From Aurantiacibacter aquimixticola (GTDB lineage Bacteria > Pseudomonadota > Alphaproteobacteria > Sphingomonadales > Sphingomonadaceae), in the NCBI RefSeq assembly GCF_003605475.1, contig NZ_RAHX01000001.1:1116001-1180000 (forward strand): a stretch of 64,000 nucleotides of DNA, written 5' to 3'. The notes beneath the pieces were generated by a model that ran no database searches, was not told the DNA's origin, and saw only the letters and a list, made by a program, of their open reading frames with translations. A program made the translations under genes and the position numbers. This document shows positions 42,440-50,739 of this stretch, piece by piece. Numbering within the stretch: position 1 is the stretch's first letter; every line of letters begins with the position of its first letter.

Positions 42440-42868
42440 TGTAATCCTTTGGTCTTCACCGTGTTGGGTTGGGAGCGATCCTCGCCCGCGCCCCAAGGGG
42501 AGCGATTGCGAAATCCACGCCTTCACCCGTGTGTGGCGCTACCAGCGCCGGATGGAATGTATCGGGTTCGTGCAGGATATGCGCCGCCACTTTTGCGAGG
42601 GGGCCGGAGATCCGCACGAGCCTGAAACGCTCCACCCGGCAGCTTCGAGCACCGGGTTACTCTGACGACCGCCCCGAGCCTTCCTTGCGTCATTCCCGCG
42701 AAGGCGGGAACCCAGACCAAAGAAAGCCCCAATAGAAAAGAGCCCTTGCTGTGGAGAGCGAGGGCCCGGGAACAAGCCGGCAATGTTCAGCTCTATCTGA
42801 CCGAAGCAAGCCAAAGCCCGCCTCGGATGAGCGCGCCCTTAGTTGGATTTGGGTGGGGGGTCAAGGGA
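42440..42868. other. Intergenic region between the AIPR gene and rpsL
   Basis: No gene is seen here. It should contain the str-operon promoter, but no clear sigma-70 pair was found by eye. A REP-like hairpin TTCCCGC-GAAG-GCGGGAA lies at 42693-42710, and a probable terminator for the AIPR gene at 42740-42763. Confidence 0.6.
42740..42763 (-). terminator. Probable terminator of the AIPR gene
   Basis: GCCCTTGC and GCGAGGGC pair with one mismatch around an 8-base loop, and on the minus strand the stem is followed by TCTTTTCTA. It lies about 105 bases after the AIPR stop and would insulate rpsL from that gene. Confidence 0.5.
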
Positions 42869-44512
42869 CTACGCGACCGCCCGAGTGACAAGATCCTTAG
42901 TGCGAGCCTCCTTAAAAAATCTGTTTGAAGAAAAGTTTTCATCTCGTTGGACCGCCTCTTTATAGAGCGTCTCGACAGCCGAGATCGCATCATCGACTAG
43001 CTGATTTGCTGCTTCAAAATCCCAAAGATCAATTTTGCGCTCGATCCCAAGTTGGCGAATAGCGAAAAGCGCATGGAAGGCCCCATCGACGAGGGCCATT
43101 CTGCCCGGCTCAAGCTGCTCTTCTTCTCGAATTTTCCGGCGTACCTCAGTTTTTCGCTGATTGACGGCAGCGATCAACTGATGGGAAACTAGGAGCTTCT
43201 GCGCCGAGACTTCATCAGAAAATACCGTTTCATATAAGTCGCCGAAGACTCGCCCACGATCTTTTTTTGCTACTTCCGGAAGGCCGACCCCGTAGGCAAG
43301 AAACGCTTGCCCGGCGTCAAGTGCATCAATGCGCATAGCGCGATCTTCGTTTGCAAACTGACCTTTCTTTCGCTCATAAAAGTAGCCCATATCTGCAAAC
43401 GTCAGCTCTAATTGGCGCTGCAAACGATCATTCGCTTTCAAGTCGCGCACATTAATTGGAGTTTGACTATTCGTCGACTCGGCGATCGCCAGTTTGATGT
43501 CTTCCGATGTCGTCTCGATGATCCGTACCAACAACAAGACATCTGCGACCCTTTCGGAGTTCTCTTGCCAAGCTTCAAATAGACAGTTTGAGGTTTGCCC
43601 TCCATTCACAATTTGCACGTTCTGCATCGAAATCTTTGGGTTCCTTCGGGAAGGCCCCATTTCCATCTTGTCACAAGTCATCGTGATACCGTTGTTGCGA
43701 TACCAAAACATGTGGTTCTCTTCGTCGAGCGCCGACGAAATGATGATCTTATTGATCCGGTTTCGACGCTTCAAATACACTCTAACATTTTGATCAAAAA
43801 TGGACGGTTCGACTTCGGAAGGGTTCTCTTTAGACCGTATCATTTCAACGATGTCTGTCGCTAAAACTGTGCACACAATGCCGCGGAGGTTTTGATCGGT
43901 ACGATCGAAAAAATTGTTATCGATGGCCGAGATTTCTCGGGACAGATTCGGCGCCTGTTTTTCTAGAAAATAGTCAGAAAGTGAGTCAAGATTATGCATC
44001 TCAAATGAGATTGCGCGATAGCGAGAGAACGCGTTCTCGAGCCTGTCGCGTTCGTCTTGAACAAGACCTTTGCAATTACCTACAAAATGAACGGTTATGG
44101 TGGCCTTGGCTTGCTTCAGAATTTCGAAGGCATCAGCAATTCGAGTTTTGATCAATTCGTTCGCATTCTGAAAGGAGCTTTCGTCCTGCGCAGAGAGATC
44201 ATTGATGAACGATATTATCTTATCGACCTCATTTCCAGGAAAGTTGCGCTTCGATCTATCGAAAGTCTCCACGCACTTCGCTTGCATGAGATGAATGTCG
44301 TTTCTGCCGTCTCGGTCATCGATGAAGAAAAGATCGACGCCGCGATCATTCGCCCCATCAGTGATCGCATCGACCGCCTCTTCGGAATCGATATCGAAGA
44401 GTTCACATGCGGCAACAACGGAGAGCGCTTTCGTCCTACTGAGCTCTGGGTATTCGTCGAGAACAGCGGTTATACGCTCTTCGAGCGCGTTCCAATCGAA
44501 ACGATTTGCCAT
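42869..44512 (-). CDS. AIPR-family abortive infection/phage resistance protein
   Basis: The 547-residue protein matches the AIPR family by eye. The N-terminal part has the layout of a PD-(D/E)xK/Mrr-like nuclease: DGANDRGVDLFFID (Asp60) followed by IHLMQAK (Gln77, Lys79). The central AIPR domain shows FWYRNNGITMTC, QIVNGGQTSNCLF, ESTNSQTPINVRDLKANDRL and an Arg/Glu-rich C-terminal region. Family members are known from phage-defence loci, often near restriction-modification genes; none is present here. The gene is visibly AT-richer (about half G+C in a sampled line) than its flanks, which suggests horizontal gain. It stands directly upstream of rpsL on the same strand and divergent from the HTH gene at 44619. 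Confidence 0.8.
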   Translation of the reverse strand: MANRFDWNALEERITAVLDEYPELSRTKALSVVAACELFDIDSEEAVDAITDGANDRGVDLFFIDDRDGRNDIHLMQAKCVETFDRSKRNFPGNEVDKIISFINDLSAQDESSFQNANELIKTRIADAFEILKQAKATITVHFVGNCKGLVQDERDRLENAFSRYRAISFEMHNLDSLSDYFLEKQAPNLSREISAIDNNFFDRTDQNLRGIVCTVLATDIVEMIRSKENPSEVEPSIFDQNVRVYLKRRNRINKIIISSALDEENHMFWYRNNGITMTCDKMEMGPSRRNPKISMQNVQIVNGGQTSNCLFEAWQENSERVADVLLLVRIIETTSEDIKLAIAESTNSQTPINVRDLKANDRLQRQLELTFADMGYFYERKKGQFANEDRAMRIDALDAGQAFLAYGVGLPEVAKKDRGRVFGDLYETVFSDEVSAQKLLVSHQLIAAVNQRKTEVRRKIREEEQLEPGRMALVDGAFHALFAIRQLGIERKIDLWDFEAANQLVDDAISAVETLYKEAVQRDENFSSNRFFKEARTKDLVTRAVA

Positions 44513-44618
44513 GTGTCTTCCGTTGGTGATGGTTATCGACCCTCTACGGACTCACTGTTCATGAGGACAACACTTTTTACCTTTCCTACACCCCCGTCCC
44601 TATGCTCCCTCCGGCGGC

Positions 44619-45440
44619 ATGAGTCGCTACACACCCATCCCGCATCGCTCCCGCTCCGCTCGCAATACGCGCAAGAGGCCGTCGCAGGGCACGTCTCACG
44701 TTACCGCGCCCGCTGCCGCGCCGCTGCCGGACAATGACGCGCTGCTCGATTTCGAGCCTGTTCCGCATGTCGCTCCGCGCAAGAATTCGATCACGCCGGA
44801 CAGGCAGCGCAAATTCATCGCGCATCTTGCGGCCACCGGCATCGTCCGCCAAGCGGCGCTGCATATCGGGGCTTCGCTCGAGGCGCTCTACAGGCTGCGC
44901 GCCAAGCCCGGCGGGGAGGAATTCGCGGCGGCGTGGGAAGCAGCGGTGGATCGCGGCGTTGCCCGGCTGGAAGATTGCGCCCTCGCCCGTGCGATCGAGG
45001 GGGAGGAGCGGATGGTCGTTTCCGGCGGGCAGGTGCTCGGCACGGAGCGGCGGCACAACGATGCGCTCGTCATGTTCTTCCTGCGCCAGCGGCGGGGCCA
45101 GCGCTATGCCGCCAACGCCTATGCCGCGCTAAGGCCCGGCCATCCGGTGTATGAAGCGATCCGCGAGGAAGTCATCGCCGAGCATGAGCGCGGATACGAC
45201 AAGGACGCGGTGGTGGACCGGCTGAACGCCAAGCTCGACCGGATTTACGAACGGCAGATGGCGCGCAAAGCCAAGGCCGAGCGGGATGCCGAGGCGGCGA
45301 AGACGGACGAGGACCGGCGGCGCGAAGCCATATTGGCGGAATGCGCCACGCTGCCCGTCGCGAAGCTGGAGGCGATGGCCGCGCAGTTCGGCCTCGCCTG
45401 CGCGGCTCCTGCCCTGCCCGCAGGCCCGCGGGTCCGCTAG
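44619..45440 (+). CDS. HTH protein resembling a terminase small subunit
   Basis: The 273-residue protein has a basic disordered start, then a helix-turn-helix region about residues 60-115 (ITPDRQRKFIAHLAATGIVR, ASLEALYRLRAK, FAAAWEAAVDRGVARLEDCA) like that in phage terminase small subunits and related DNA-binding proteins. The C-terminal third is a long charged helix, possibly coiled coil (ERQMARKAKAERDAEAAKTD). Base composition is like the host, and no other phage gene is near, so I regard it as a domesticated chromosomal gene. It is divergent from the AIPR gene, 106 bases away. Confidence 0.6.
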   Translation: MSRYTPIPHRSRSARNTRKRPSQGTSHVTAPAAAPLPDNDALLDFEPVPHVAPRKNSITPDRQRKFIAHLAATGIVRQAALHIGASLEALYRLRAKPGGEEFAAAWEAAVDRGVARLEDCALARAIEGEERMVVSGGQVLGTERRHNDALVMFFLRQRRGQRYAANAYAALRPGHPVYEAIREEVIAEHERGYDKDAVVDRLNAKLDRIYERQMARKAKAERDAEAAKTDEDRRREAILAECATLPVAKLEAMAAQFGLACAAPALPAGPRVR

Positions 45441-45448
45441 CCGAGGCG

Positions 45449-46309
45449 TTACCCGGCTGGCGCGGGGTTGGCGGGGGCTTGCGGCTCTGCAATCGCGCCA
45501 TCGGCCACGGGCCAGGTCACGTCGCCGGTCGTCACCGCCAGCCCGAAAGGCAGCAGGGTGGAGAGGAAGACATGCACCGGCGTGGGCGCGGCGCCGTCAT
45601 GCGCGGTGGCATAGGTGGTGGCGGGGTTTGGCTCGGCACCGCTCCAGGAGATCACTTCGCAGGTGTCGGTGACGAGCTCTGGCTCTCCGTCGAGGCCGAA
45701 CTGGTCGAACCCGACGCGGTAATGGCGGCCGAGCGGGATGGCGTTCGCCTCGATCGGGCCGTTCAGGACATAGGCGTCGAACGTGCCGTCCGGGCGCGGA
45801 GGCAGGACGATGGTGGCGAAGGTGACGGACGGGCTCTCGCTCTCCTCCTCGCCGGTGCAGAAGGTGCCGCCCGCCGCGATCACGGCGCGGGGCGCGAAGC
45901 CGCGGGCCTGCGCCAGGGCGGATTCGCTGCCGGAAAGCGGCGGCGTGTCGCCGGGCAGGTGGATGGTTTCGGAGCGGATTGCGCCGTCCGCAATCTCGTA
46001 TTCGGCGAGCGCGTACTGGACCGCCTCCGCACCCTCGCCCGACTGGCCGACGATCACCGCGCGCCACACGCCCTCTTCGCCGGACGGCAGCGCGATCGCG
46101 CCTTGAAAACTCTCGCCCGGAGCGCCGCCGACCATGCCGAAATACTGCCTCTGGGCGAGCGCGGTCGCGCCCTGCACATCGGCCATCAGCGTGGCGATTT
46201 CCTGCGCCTGGCGCGCGGCATCGCGCGCTTCGGGCGGAACGTCCTGCGCGGCGGCGGGGGCGGAGAGGGTGAGTGCGGCGGCGAGCGCGAAAGTGCGGAT
46301 CATGCCCAC
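45449..46309 (-). CDS. Exported protein of unknown function
   Basis: The 286-residue product has a signal peptide (MGMIRTFALAAALTLSAPAAAQ) and no domain that I recognise. It includes a helical segment with QAQEIATLMADVQGATALAQ, two Cys (TFCTGEEE and TDTCEVIS) that could form a disulfide, and a Pro/Ala tail. It is the last gene of the minus-strand run that starts with leuC, 37 bases after grxD, and converges with the HTH gene 8 bases away. Confidence 0.7.
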   Translation of the reverse strand: MGMIRTFALAAALTLSAPAAAQDVPPEARDAARQAQEIATLMADVQGATALAQRQYFGMVGGAPGESFQGAIALPSGEEGVWRAVIVGQSGEGAEAVQYALAEYEIADGAIRSETIHLPGDTPPLSGSESALAQARGFAPRAVIAAGGTFCTGEEESESPSVTFATIVLPPRPDGTFDAYVLNGPIEANAIPLGRHYRVGFDQFGLDGEPELVTDTCEVISWSGAEPNPATTYATAHDGAAPTPVHVFLSTLLPFGLAVTTGDVTWPVADGAIAEPQAPANPAPAG

Positions 46310-46346
46310 GCTCTCACACCCATGCGCATTTACGCAGGATGAAAGC

Positions 46347-46691
46347 TCAGCCTTCGGCCTTGGCGACCTGCTTTTCCTGCATCAACTGCTGGAGCTCGCC
46401 GGCCTCGTACATTTCCATCATGATGTCGCTTCCGCCGACGAATTCGCCCTTCACGTAAAGCTGAGGGATGGTCGGCCAGTCGGAATAGCCCTTGATGCCC
46501 TGGCGGATTTCCATGTCCTGCAGCACGTCCACGCTGTCGAAAGCGATATTGCAGTGGTCGAGAATGGCGCAGGCGCGGTTGGAAAAGCCGCATTGCGGGA
46601 AAAGCGGCGTGCCTTTCATGAAGAGCACCACGTCTGCGTCGTTCACGATCTTGGAAATGCGGTCTTTGGTTTCAGCGTTCAGTTCGCTCAT
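46347..46691 (-). CDS. grxD: Monothiol CGFS glutaredoxin (Grx4/GrxD type)
   Basis: The 114-residue protein carries the CGFS active site (Cys34) in GTPLFPQCGFSNRACAIL, plus WPTIPQLYVKGEFVGGSDIM, the glutathione-binding part. Such proteins hold or transfer [2Fe-2S] clusters together with BolA, whose gene lies 34 bases upstream. The ATG at 46691 is the family start. LeuC and LeuD in the same run form a [4Fe-4S] enzyme, which fits an iron-sulfur theme. Confidence 0.95.
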   Translation of the reverse strand: MSELNAETKDRISKIVNDADVVLFMKGTPLFPQCGFSNRACAILDHCNIAFDSVDVLQDMEIRQGIKGYSDWPTIPQLYVKGEFVGGSDIMMEMYEAGELQQLMQEKQVAKAEG

Positions 46692-46725
46692 CGGGCCCAC
46701 CTGGAAATTGCTGTTCGTATGTGGG

Positions 46726-46959
46726 TCAGTTGGGGGCGCTGGTATGCAGTTGCAAGGCGTGGAGCTCCCCGCCCATGCGGCCGCCCAGCGCGGCGAACAC
46801 CATCTTGTGCTGCTGCACCCGGCTCTTGCCCGCGAACTCGGCAGAGGTGACGCGCGCCAGCCAGTGATCGTTATCGTCGGCGAGCGCTTCCATCTCCACC
46901 GTCGCATCGGGGATGGCGGCCTTGATCAGCGCCGCGATCTGCTCTGCGGGCATGGGCAT
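46726..46959 (-). CDS. bolA: BolA-family protein
   Basis: The 77-residue protein has the class II KH-like BolA fold: PAEQIAALIKAAIPDATVEM, DDNDHWLARVTSAEF, and KSRVQQHKMVFAALGGRMGG with the conserved His. BolA proteins bind monothiol glutaredoxins and share a [2Fe-2S] cluster; the grxD gene follows. It lies 4 bases after the zeta-inhibitor gene. Confidence 0.94.
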   Translation of the reverse strand: MPMPAEQIAALIKAAIPDATVEMEALADDNDHWLARVTSAEFAGKSRVQQHKMVFAALGGRMGGELHALQLHTSAPN

Positions 46960-46963
46960 GGCG

Positions 46964-47287
46964 TCAGCTGTCGCTCATCAGCTGGCGGCGGGCCTCGATA
47001 TTCATTTCGGCGAGCTTTGCGCGCACCTGCGCTTCGTCCACGTCGCATTCGGCCTGGGTCAGGTCGCCGAGCAGCTTGCGGATGACGTCCTCGTCGCCCG
47101 CTTCCTCGAAATCGGCCTGCACGACGGCTTTCTTGTAAGCCTCGGTCTCTTCGGGCGTGAGGTCCATCAGGCCCGCAGCCCACTCGCCCAGCAGGCGGTT
47201 GCGGCGCGCCGCGACGCGGAAGGCGGTTTCCTCGTCCATCGCATATTTGGCTTCTTCGCCGCGTTCGCGGTCTTTGAAATCGGTCAT
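46964..47287 (-). CDS. F1-ATPase inhibitor zeta subunit family protein (DUF1476)
   Basis: The 107-residue helical protein begins MTDFKDRERGEEAKYAMDEE and has FRVAARRNRLLGEWAAGLM, marks of the alphaproteobacterial zeta subunit family (ATPaseInh_sub_z, formerly DUF1476). In Paracoccus the N-terminus inserts into F1 and blocks ATP hydrolysis; the strength of inhibition varies among species. The ATG at 47287 was chosen by family start. It sits with bolA and grxD and far from any atp genes. Confidence 0.9.
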   Translation of the reverse strand: MTDFKDRERGEEAKYAMDEETAFRVAARRNRLLGEWAAGLMDLTPEETEAYKKAVVQADFEEAGDEDVIRKLLGDLTQAECDVDEAQVRAKLAEMNIEARRQLMSDS

Positions 47288-47342
47288 CGTTCGGGTCGCT
47301 TTCGCTGAAGTGTGTGCAATTTCCGGGATAGGCGGTCGCGGC

Positions 47343-47948
47343 CTAGCCCGCAACACCCGTTCCGCGCGCCAGCCAGGGGCGATGCTTGGCAATGCGCGCC
47401 TCAAAGGCGGAAATGGCCTCACCGCGCTCCAAGGTCAGACCCACTTCGTCGAGACCCTCCATCAGGCAACGCTTGCGGAAGGGATCGATATCGAAGGAGA
47501 AGCGGTCCTGGAACGGCGTCGTGACGCTCTGCGCCTCGAGGTCGACCGTGATCGGATCGGTTTCGGCCACTTCGAGGAGCCGCTCCACAGCCTCCTGCGG
47601 CAGTGCGACGGTAAGGATACCGTTCTTGAAAGCGTTGCCGGCGAAAATGTCCGAAAAGCTCGGCGCGATAACGGCGCGCACGCCCATGTCGAGCAAGGCC
47701 CATGCGGCATGTTCGCGGCTGGAGCCGCAGCCGAAATTGTCGCCCGCGATCAGGATCGGTGCATCGACGAATGTCGGATCGTCGAAGACATTGTCGGCAT
47801 CGTCCGCCCGCACCGCTTCGAATGCGCCCTCGCCCAACCCTTCGCGACTGATGGTCTTCAGCCAGCGCGCGGGGATGATGAGGTCGGTGTCGACATTCTT
47901 GCGACCGAACGGGATGGCTCGCCCCTCGACCGCGCGCACGGCGTCCAT
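47343..47948 (-). CDS. leuD: 3-isopropylmalate dehydratase small subunit
   Basis: The 201-residue subunit completes isopropylmalate isomerase in leucine synthesis. Typical parts are [39 protein letters not shown] and [20 protein letters not shown]. It overlaps the upstream 52-residue ORF by one base (TAATG), and leuC lies 0.8 kb further upstream on the same strand. Confidence 0.97.
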   Translation of the reverse strand: MDAVRAVEGRAIPFGRKNVDTDLIIPARWLKTISREGLGEGAFEAVRADDADNVFDDPTFVDAPILIAGDNFGCGSSREHAAWALLDMGVRAVIAPSFSDIFAGNAFKNGILTVALPQEAVERLLEVAETDPITVDLEAQSVTTPFQDRFSFDIDPFRKRCLMEGLDEVGLTLERGEAISAFEARIAKHRPWLARGTGVAG

Positions 47949-48106
47949 TAATCGGTTTCCGGCTTCTCGCCGCTCGGGATCGGGCCGGGCTGCGTCGGCG
48001 TGTTCTTCTTGCGGCGCTTGTTCGCGTAGAGCAACGCAGCCGCAATTGCTGCCGAGCCGATGGCACCCGCCGCAATCGCGGCCTTACCTTTGAGGTCTTT
48101 GGTCAT
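47948..48106 (-). CDS. 52-residue single-span membrane peptide coupled to leuD
   Basis: The peptide starts [20 protein letters not shown], has one hydrophobic Ala/Gly-rich helix (residues 8-29, ending LLYAN), then a KRRKK positive cluster and a short Pro-rich hydrophilic tail ending EKPETD. The positive charges after the helix predict a cytoplasmic C-terminus. Its TAA overlaps the leuD ATG, and it starts 6 bases after the DNA glycosylase gene. No family recognised. Confidence 0.65.
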   Translation of the reverse strand: MTKDLKGKAAIAAGAIGSAAIAAALLYANKRRKKNTPTQPGPIPSGEKPETD

Positions 48107-48112
48107 GGCCTC

Positions 48113-48628
48113 TCAATGGACCTCGCGCGGCGGTGATTCAAGCAAATCACGCAAGGCCAGCCAGTGCTTTTCTTTCTCGGCCAGCGTCATTGCGGCATAG
48201 GCGGGACTGGACGATGGCAGGGCGACGGTGGCGATGCGGACACCCTGCAATTGCAGCATGCCGATTTTCGCGCTTTTCGCACCATTGAAAGCCACGGCGC
48301 GCAGGTTCGGAAGATCGGCGACCAATTCGGCAAGCGGATTGTGCTTGGCATCGCGGATAGCGGTATCGAGCGAGCCGTCTCGCCGCGCGCTGGCGATCAC
48401 GTCCCACAGGCCGATGCCATGCTGACGCAGCGCCTCCAGCCGCACGTCGTAGTCGAGACTGCTCAGATCGGTGCGGAGCGCGTTGCCGACGAGATGCCAG
48501 AAGCGATTGCGCGGATGGGCGTAATACTGCCCGGCGGCGAGCGACTCTTCTCCCGGCAGGCTGCCGAGGATGAGCACGCGGGTGCGCGCATCGACGACTG
48601 GCGGGAAGGAGGATTTGCGAGGGGACAT
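48113..48628 (-). CDS. DNA-deoxyinosine (hypoxanthine) glycosylase, UDG superfamily
   Basis: The 171-residue protein belongs to the small uracil-DNA-glycosylase-like family 6 type that removes deaminated bases. It has RVLILGSLPGEESLAAGQYY, AHPRNRFWHLVGNAL, GLWDVIASARRDGSLDTAIR, AVAFNGAKSAKI and VALPSSSPAYA, the last being the DNA-interacting loop. It lies between leuC and leuD but has no evident link with leucine synthesis. Confidence 0.85.
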   Translation of the reverse strand: MSPRKSSFPPVVDARTRVLILGSLPGEESLAAGQYYAHPRNRFWHLVGNALRTDLSSLDYDVRLEALRQHGIGLWDVIASARRDGSLDTAIRDAKHNPLAELVADLPNLRAVAFNGAKSAKIGMLQLQGVRIATVALPSSSPAYAAMTLAEKEKHWLALRDLLESPPREVH

Positions 48629-48641
48629 CGATCAATCGGTC

Positions 48642-48717
48642 ATCCCGGACTTGTTCTGGGATAGTGCTTTAATTTTTGGCTAGCAAGAAAGCCCCGACCC
48701 CGGAACAAGTCCGGGGT
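48642..48717. repeat. Inverted pair of REP-like palindromes (REPIN-like) between leuC and the glycosylase gene
   Basis: ATCCCGGA/TCTGGGAT at 48642-48662 and ACCCCGGA/TCCGGGGT at 48697-48717 are two hairpins 34 bases apart. The unit CCCGGACTTGTTC appears in one and its reverse complement in the other, so the pair is an inverted doublet. Confidence 0.75.
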
Positions 48718-48731
48718 GACATCTACGGGTT

Positions 48732-50177
48732 TCAAGCCTGCAACTCACCCTCCAGCTCGCGGACATCGGTTAGGCGGCCCGTTACTGCCGCCGCGGCGGC
48801 CATGGCGGGACTGACGAGATGCGTGCGGCTGCCCGGCCCCTGCCTGCCGACAAAGTTGCGGTTGGAAGTGGAGGCGCAGCGTTCGCCCATGGGCACCTTG
48901 TCGGGGTTCATGCCGAGGCAGGCCGAGCAGCCCGGCTCGCGCCATTCCAGACCTGCGTCGGTGAACACCTTGTCGAGCCCTTCGGCCTCCGCCTGCAATT
49001 TCACGAGGCCGGAACCCGGCACAACGATTGCCCAGCGAATGCCGTTGGCGATCTTGCGCCCGCGCAGCACCTTGGCAGCGGCGCGCAGATCCTCGATCCG
49101 GCTGTTGGTGCAGCTGCCGATGAAGATATTCTCGACCGCGATATCGCGCATGGACGTGCCGGGCGTCAGGCCCATATAGTCGAGGCTCTTGCGGGCAGCG
49201 TCCTGCTTGGACGGGTCGGCGAAATCGGCGGGGTCGGGGACCGTGCCGCCGATCGGCACCACGTCTTCGGGGCTGGTGCCCCATGTGACGGTCGGCTCGA
49301 CATCGCGGGCAAGGATCGTGATCGACTTGTCGAACTCCGCCCCCTCATCGGTCCGCAGCGTCCGCCAATAGTCAACGGCCGCATCCAAATCCTCGCCCTG
49401 CGGCGCGAGCGGTCGACCTTTCAGATAGTCGAACACGCTGTCGTCCGGCGCGATCAGCCCGGCGCGCGCGCCCGCTTCGATGCTCATATTGGAAACGGTG
49501 AGCCGCCCCTCGACGCTCATCTCCTCGAAGACGCGGCCGCGATATTCGATGACGTGGCCGGTGCCGCCAGCCGTTCCGATCACGCCGATGATATGCAGGA
49601 TCAGATCCTTGGGCGTCACGCCGGGGCCAAGCTCGCCCTCGACGCGCACTTCCATCGTCCGGCTCGGCGTCAGCAGCAGAGTCTGCGTCGCCAGAACATG
49701 CTCGACCTCGCTCGTGCCGATGCCGAAGGCGAGTGCGCCGATGCCGCCATGGCAGGCGGTGTGACTATCGCCGCAAACGATGGTCGCGCCGGGCAGGGAG
49801 AAGCCCTGTTCCGGCCCGACGACATGGACGATGCCCTGCTCTTTCGCCGTCGCGCCGAAATAGCGGATGCCGAATTGCTCGACATTTCTCTCCAGCGCGG
49901 CGAGTTGCTGCGCGCTTTGCGGATCGTCGATGGGAATGCGCGTGCCGTCTGCGGCCATGCGCGGCGTGGTGGGCACATTGTGATCGGGCACGGCGAGCGT
50001 CAGGTCCGGGCGGCGCACCTCGCGCCCCGCAAGCCGTAGCGCCTCGAATGCCTGCGGGCTGGTGACCTCGTGGACGAGGTGCCGGTCGATGAAGACGAGG
50101 CAGGTACCATCGTCCCGCCGCTCCACCACGTGGGCGTCCCAGATCTTTTGGTATAAAGTGCGCGGTTTGCTGGCCAT
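48732..50177 (-). CDS. leuC: 3-isopropylmalate dehydratase large subunit
   Basis: The 481-residue aconitase-family subunit binds a [4Fe-4S] cluster and isomerises 2- to 3-isopropylmalate. Landmarks are [50 protein letters not shown] with the first cluster Cys region, [17 protein letters not shown] and [17 protein letters not shown] with the other cluster cysteines. The ATG at 50177 gives the usual [10 protein letters not shown] start; an upstream in-frame ATG at 50201 is less likely. Confidence 0.97.
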   Translation of the reverse strand: MASKPRTLYQKIWDAHVVERRDDGTCLVFIDRHLVHEVTSPQAFEALRLAGREVRRPDLTLAVPDHNVPTTPRMAADGTRIPIDDPQSAQQLAALERNVEQFGIRYFGATAKEQGIVHVVGPEQGFSLPGATIVCGDSHTACHGGIGALAFGIGTSEVEHVLATQTLLLTPSRTMEVRVEGELGPGVTPKDLILHIIGVIGTAGGTGHVIEYRGRVFEEMSVEGRLTVSNMSIEAGARAGLIAPDDSVFDYLKGRPLAPQGEDLDAAVDYWRTLRTDEGAEFDKSITILARDVEPTVTWGTSPEDVVPIGGTVPDPADFADPSKQDAARKSLDYMGLTPGTSMRDIAVENIFIGSCTNSRIEDLRAAAKVLRGRKIANGIRWAIVVPGSGLVKLQAEAEGLDKVFTDAGLEWREPGCSACLGMNPDKVPMGERCASTSNRNFVGRQGPGSRTHLVSPAMAAAAAVTGRLTDVRELEGELQA

Positions 50178-50278
50178 GACCCGAGCGAATAGCGCAGCCA
50201 TGTCACACCGCCAAGAAAATGCGCGAGTGAGCTTGCAAGTGTCTTGGAAGTTTAACCTTCTCCGCCTAACTCACAGCC

Positions 50279-50707
50279 ATGTCAGCAAAAAGCTTTGCCA
50301 TCCCGATCCGCATCCTGCCCGACGATATCGATTTCATGGGCCATGTGAACAATGCGCGTTACCTGAACTGGGTGCAGGACGTGGTGCTGCAGCACTGGCA
50401 GAAGCTCGCGCCCGCAGAGGAAGTGGCGAGCAAGGCGTGGGTCGCGCTCAAGCACGAGATTACCTATCGCAAGCCCGCTTTCCTGGACGACGATGTGATC
50501 GCGGAAACCGTGCTGGAAAAGATCAAGGGCGCTCGCAGCTTCTACAACACGGTCATAAAGCGCGGCGAGGACGTGCTGGCCGAAGTGCAGAGCATGTGGT
50601 GCTGTATCGATTCGACCACGCTGCGGCCTGCGCGGATCGATCAGGACGTCGCGGAAACGCATTTCGGCCTGCCCCGCAAGGCCGCCGCCGCCTCCACGGG
50701 CGAATAG
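50279..50707 (+). CDS. Acyl-CoA thioesterase, hotdog fold (4-hydroxybenzoyl-CoA thioesterase type)
   Basis: The 142-residue protein shows the 4HBT pattern ILPDDIDFMGHVNNARYLNW with Asp/His residues of the active site, then HEITYRKPAFLDDDVIAETV. It should hydrolyse acyl-CoA thioesters; the chain specificity is not visible. It is divergent from leuC and directly upstream of crtW, 32 bases away, but a functional tie to carotenoids is not evident. Confidence 0.88.
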   Translation: MSAKSFAIPIRILPDDIDFMGHVNNARYLNWVQDVVLQHWQKLAPAEEVASKAWVALKHEITYRKPAFLDDDVIAETVLEKIKGARSFYNTVIKRGEDVLAEVQSMWCCIDSTTLRPARIDQDVAETHFGLPRKAAAASTGE

Positions 50708-50739
50708 CCACCTTTGCGCCGGGATTTTCCAGCGCCTAT

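Noticed and set aside
42869..45440. Prophage or complete defence island
   Set aside because: Only one AIPR gene and one terminase-like HTH gene are present, with no integrase, capsid, restriction or methylase genes and host-like composition outside AIPR.
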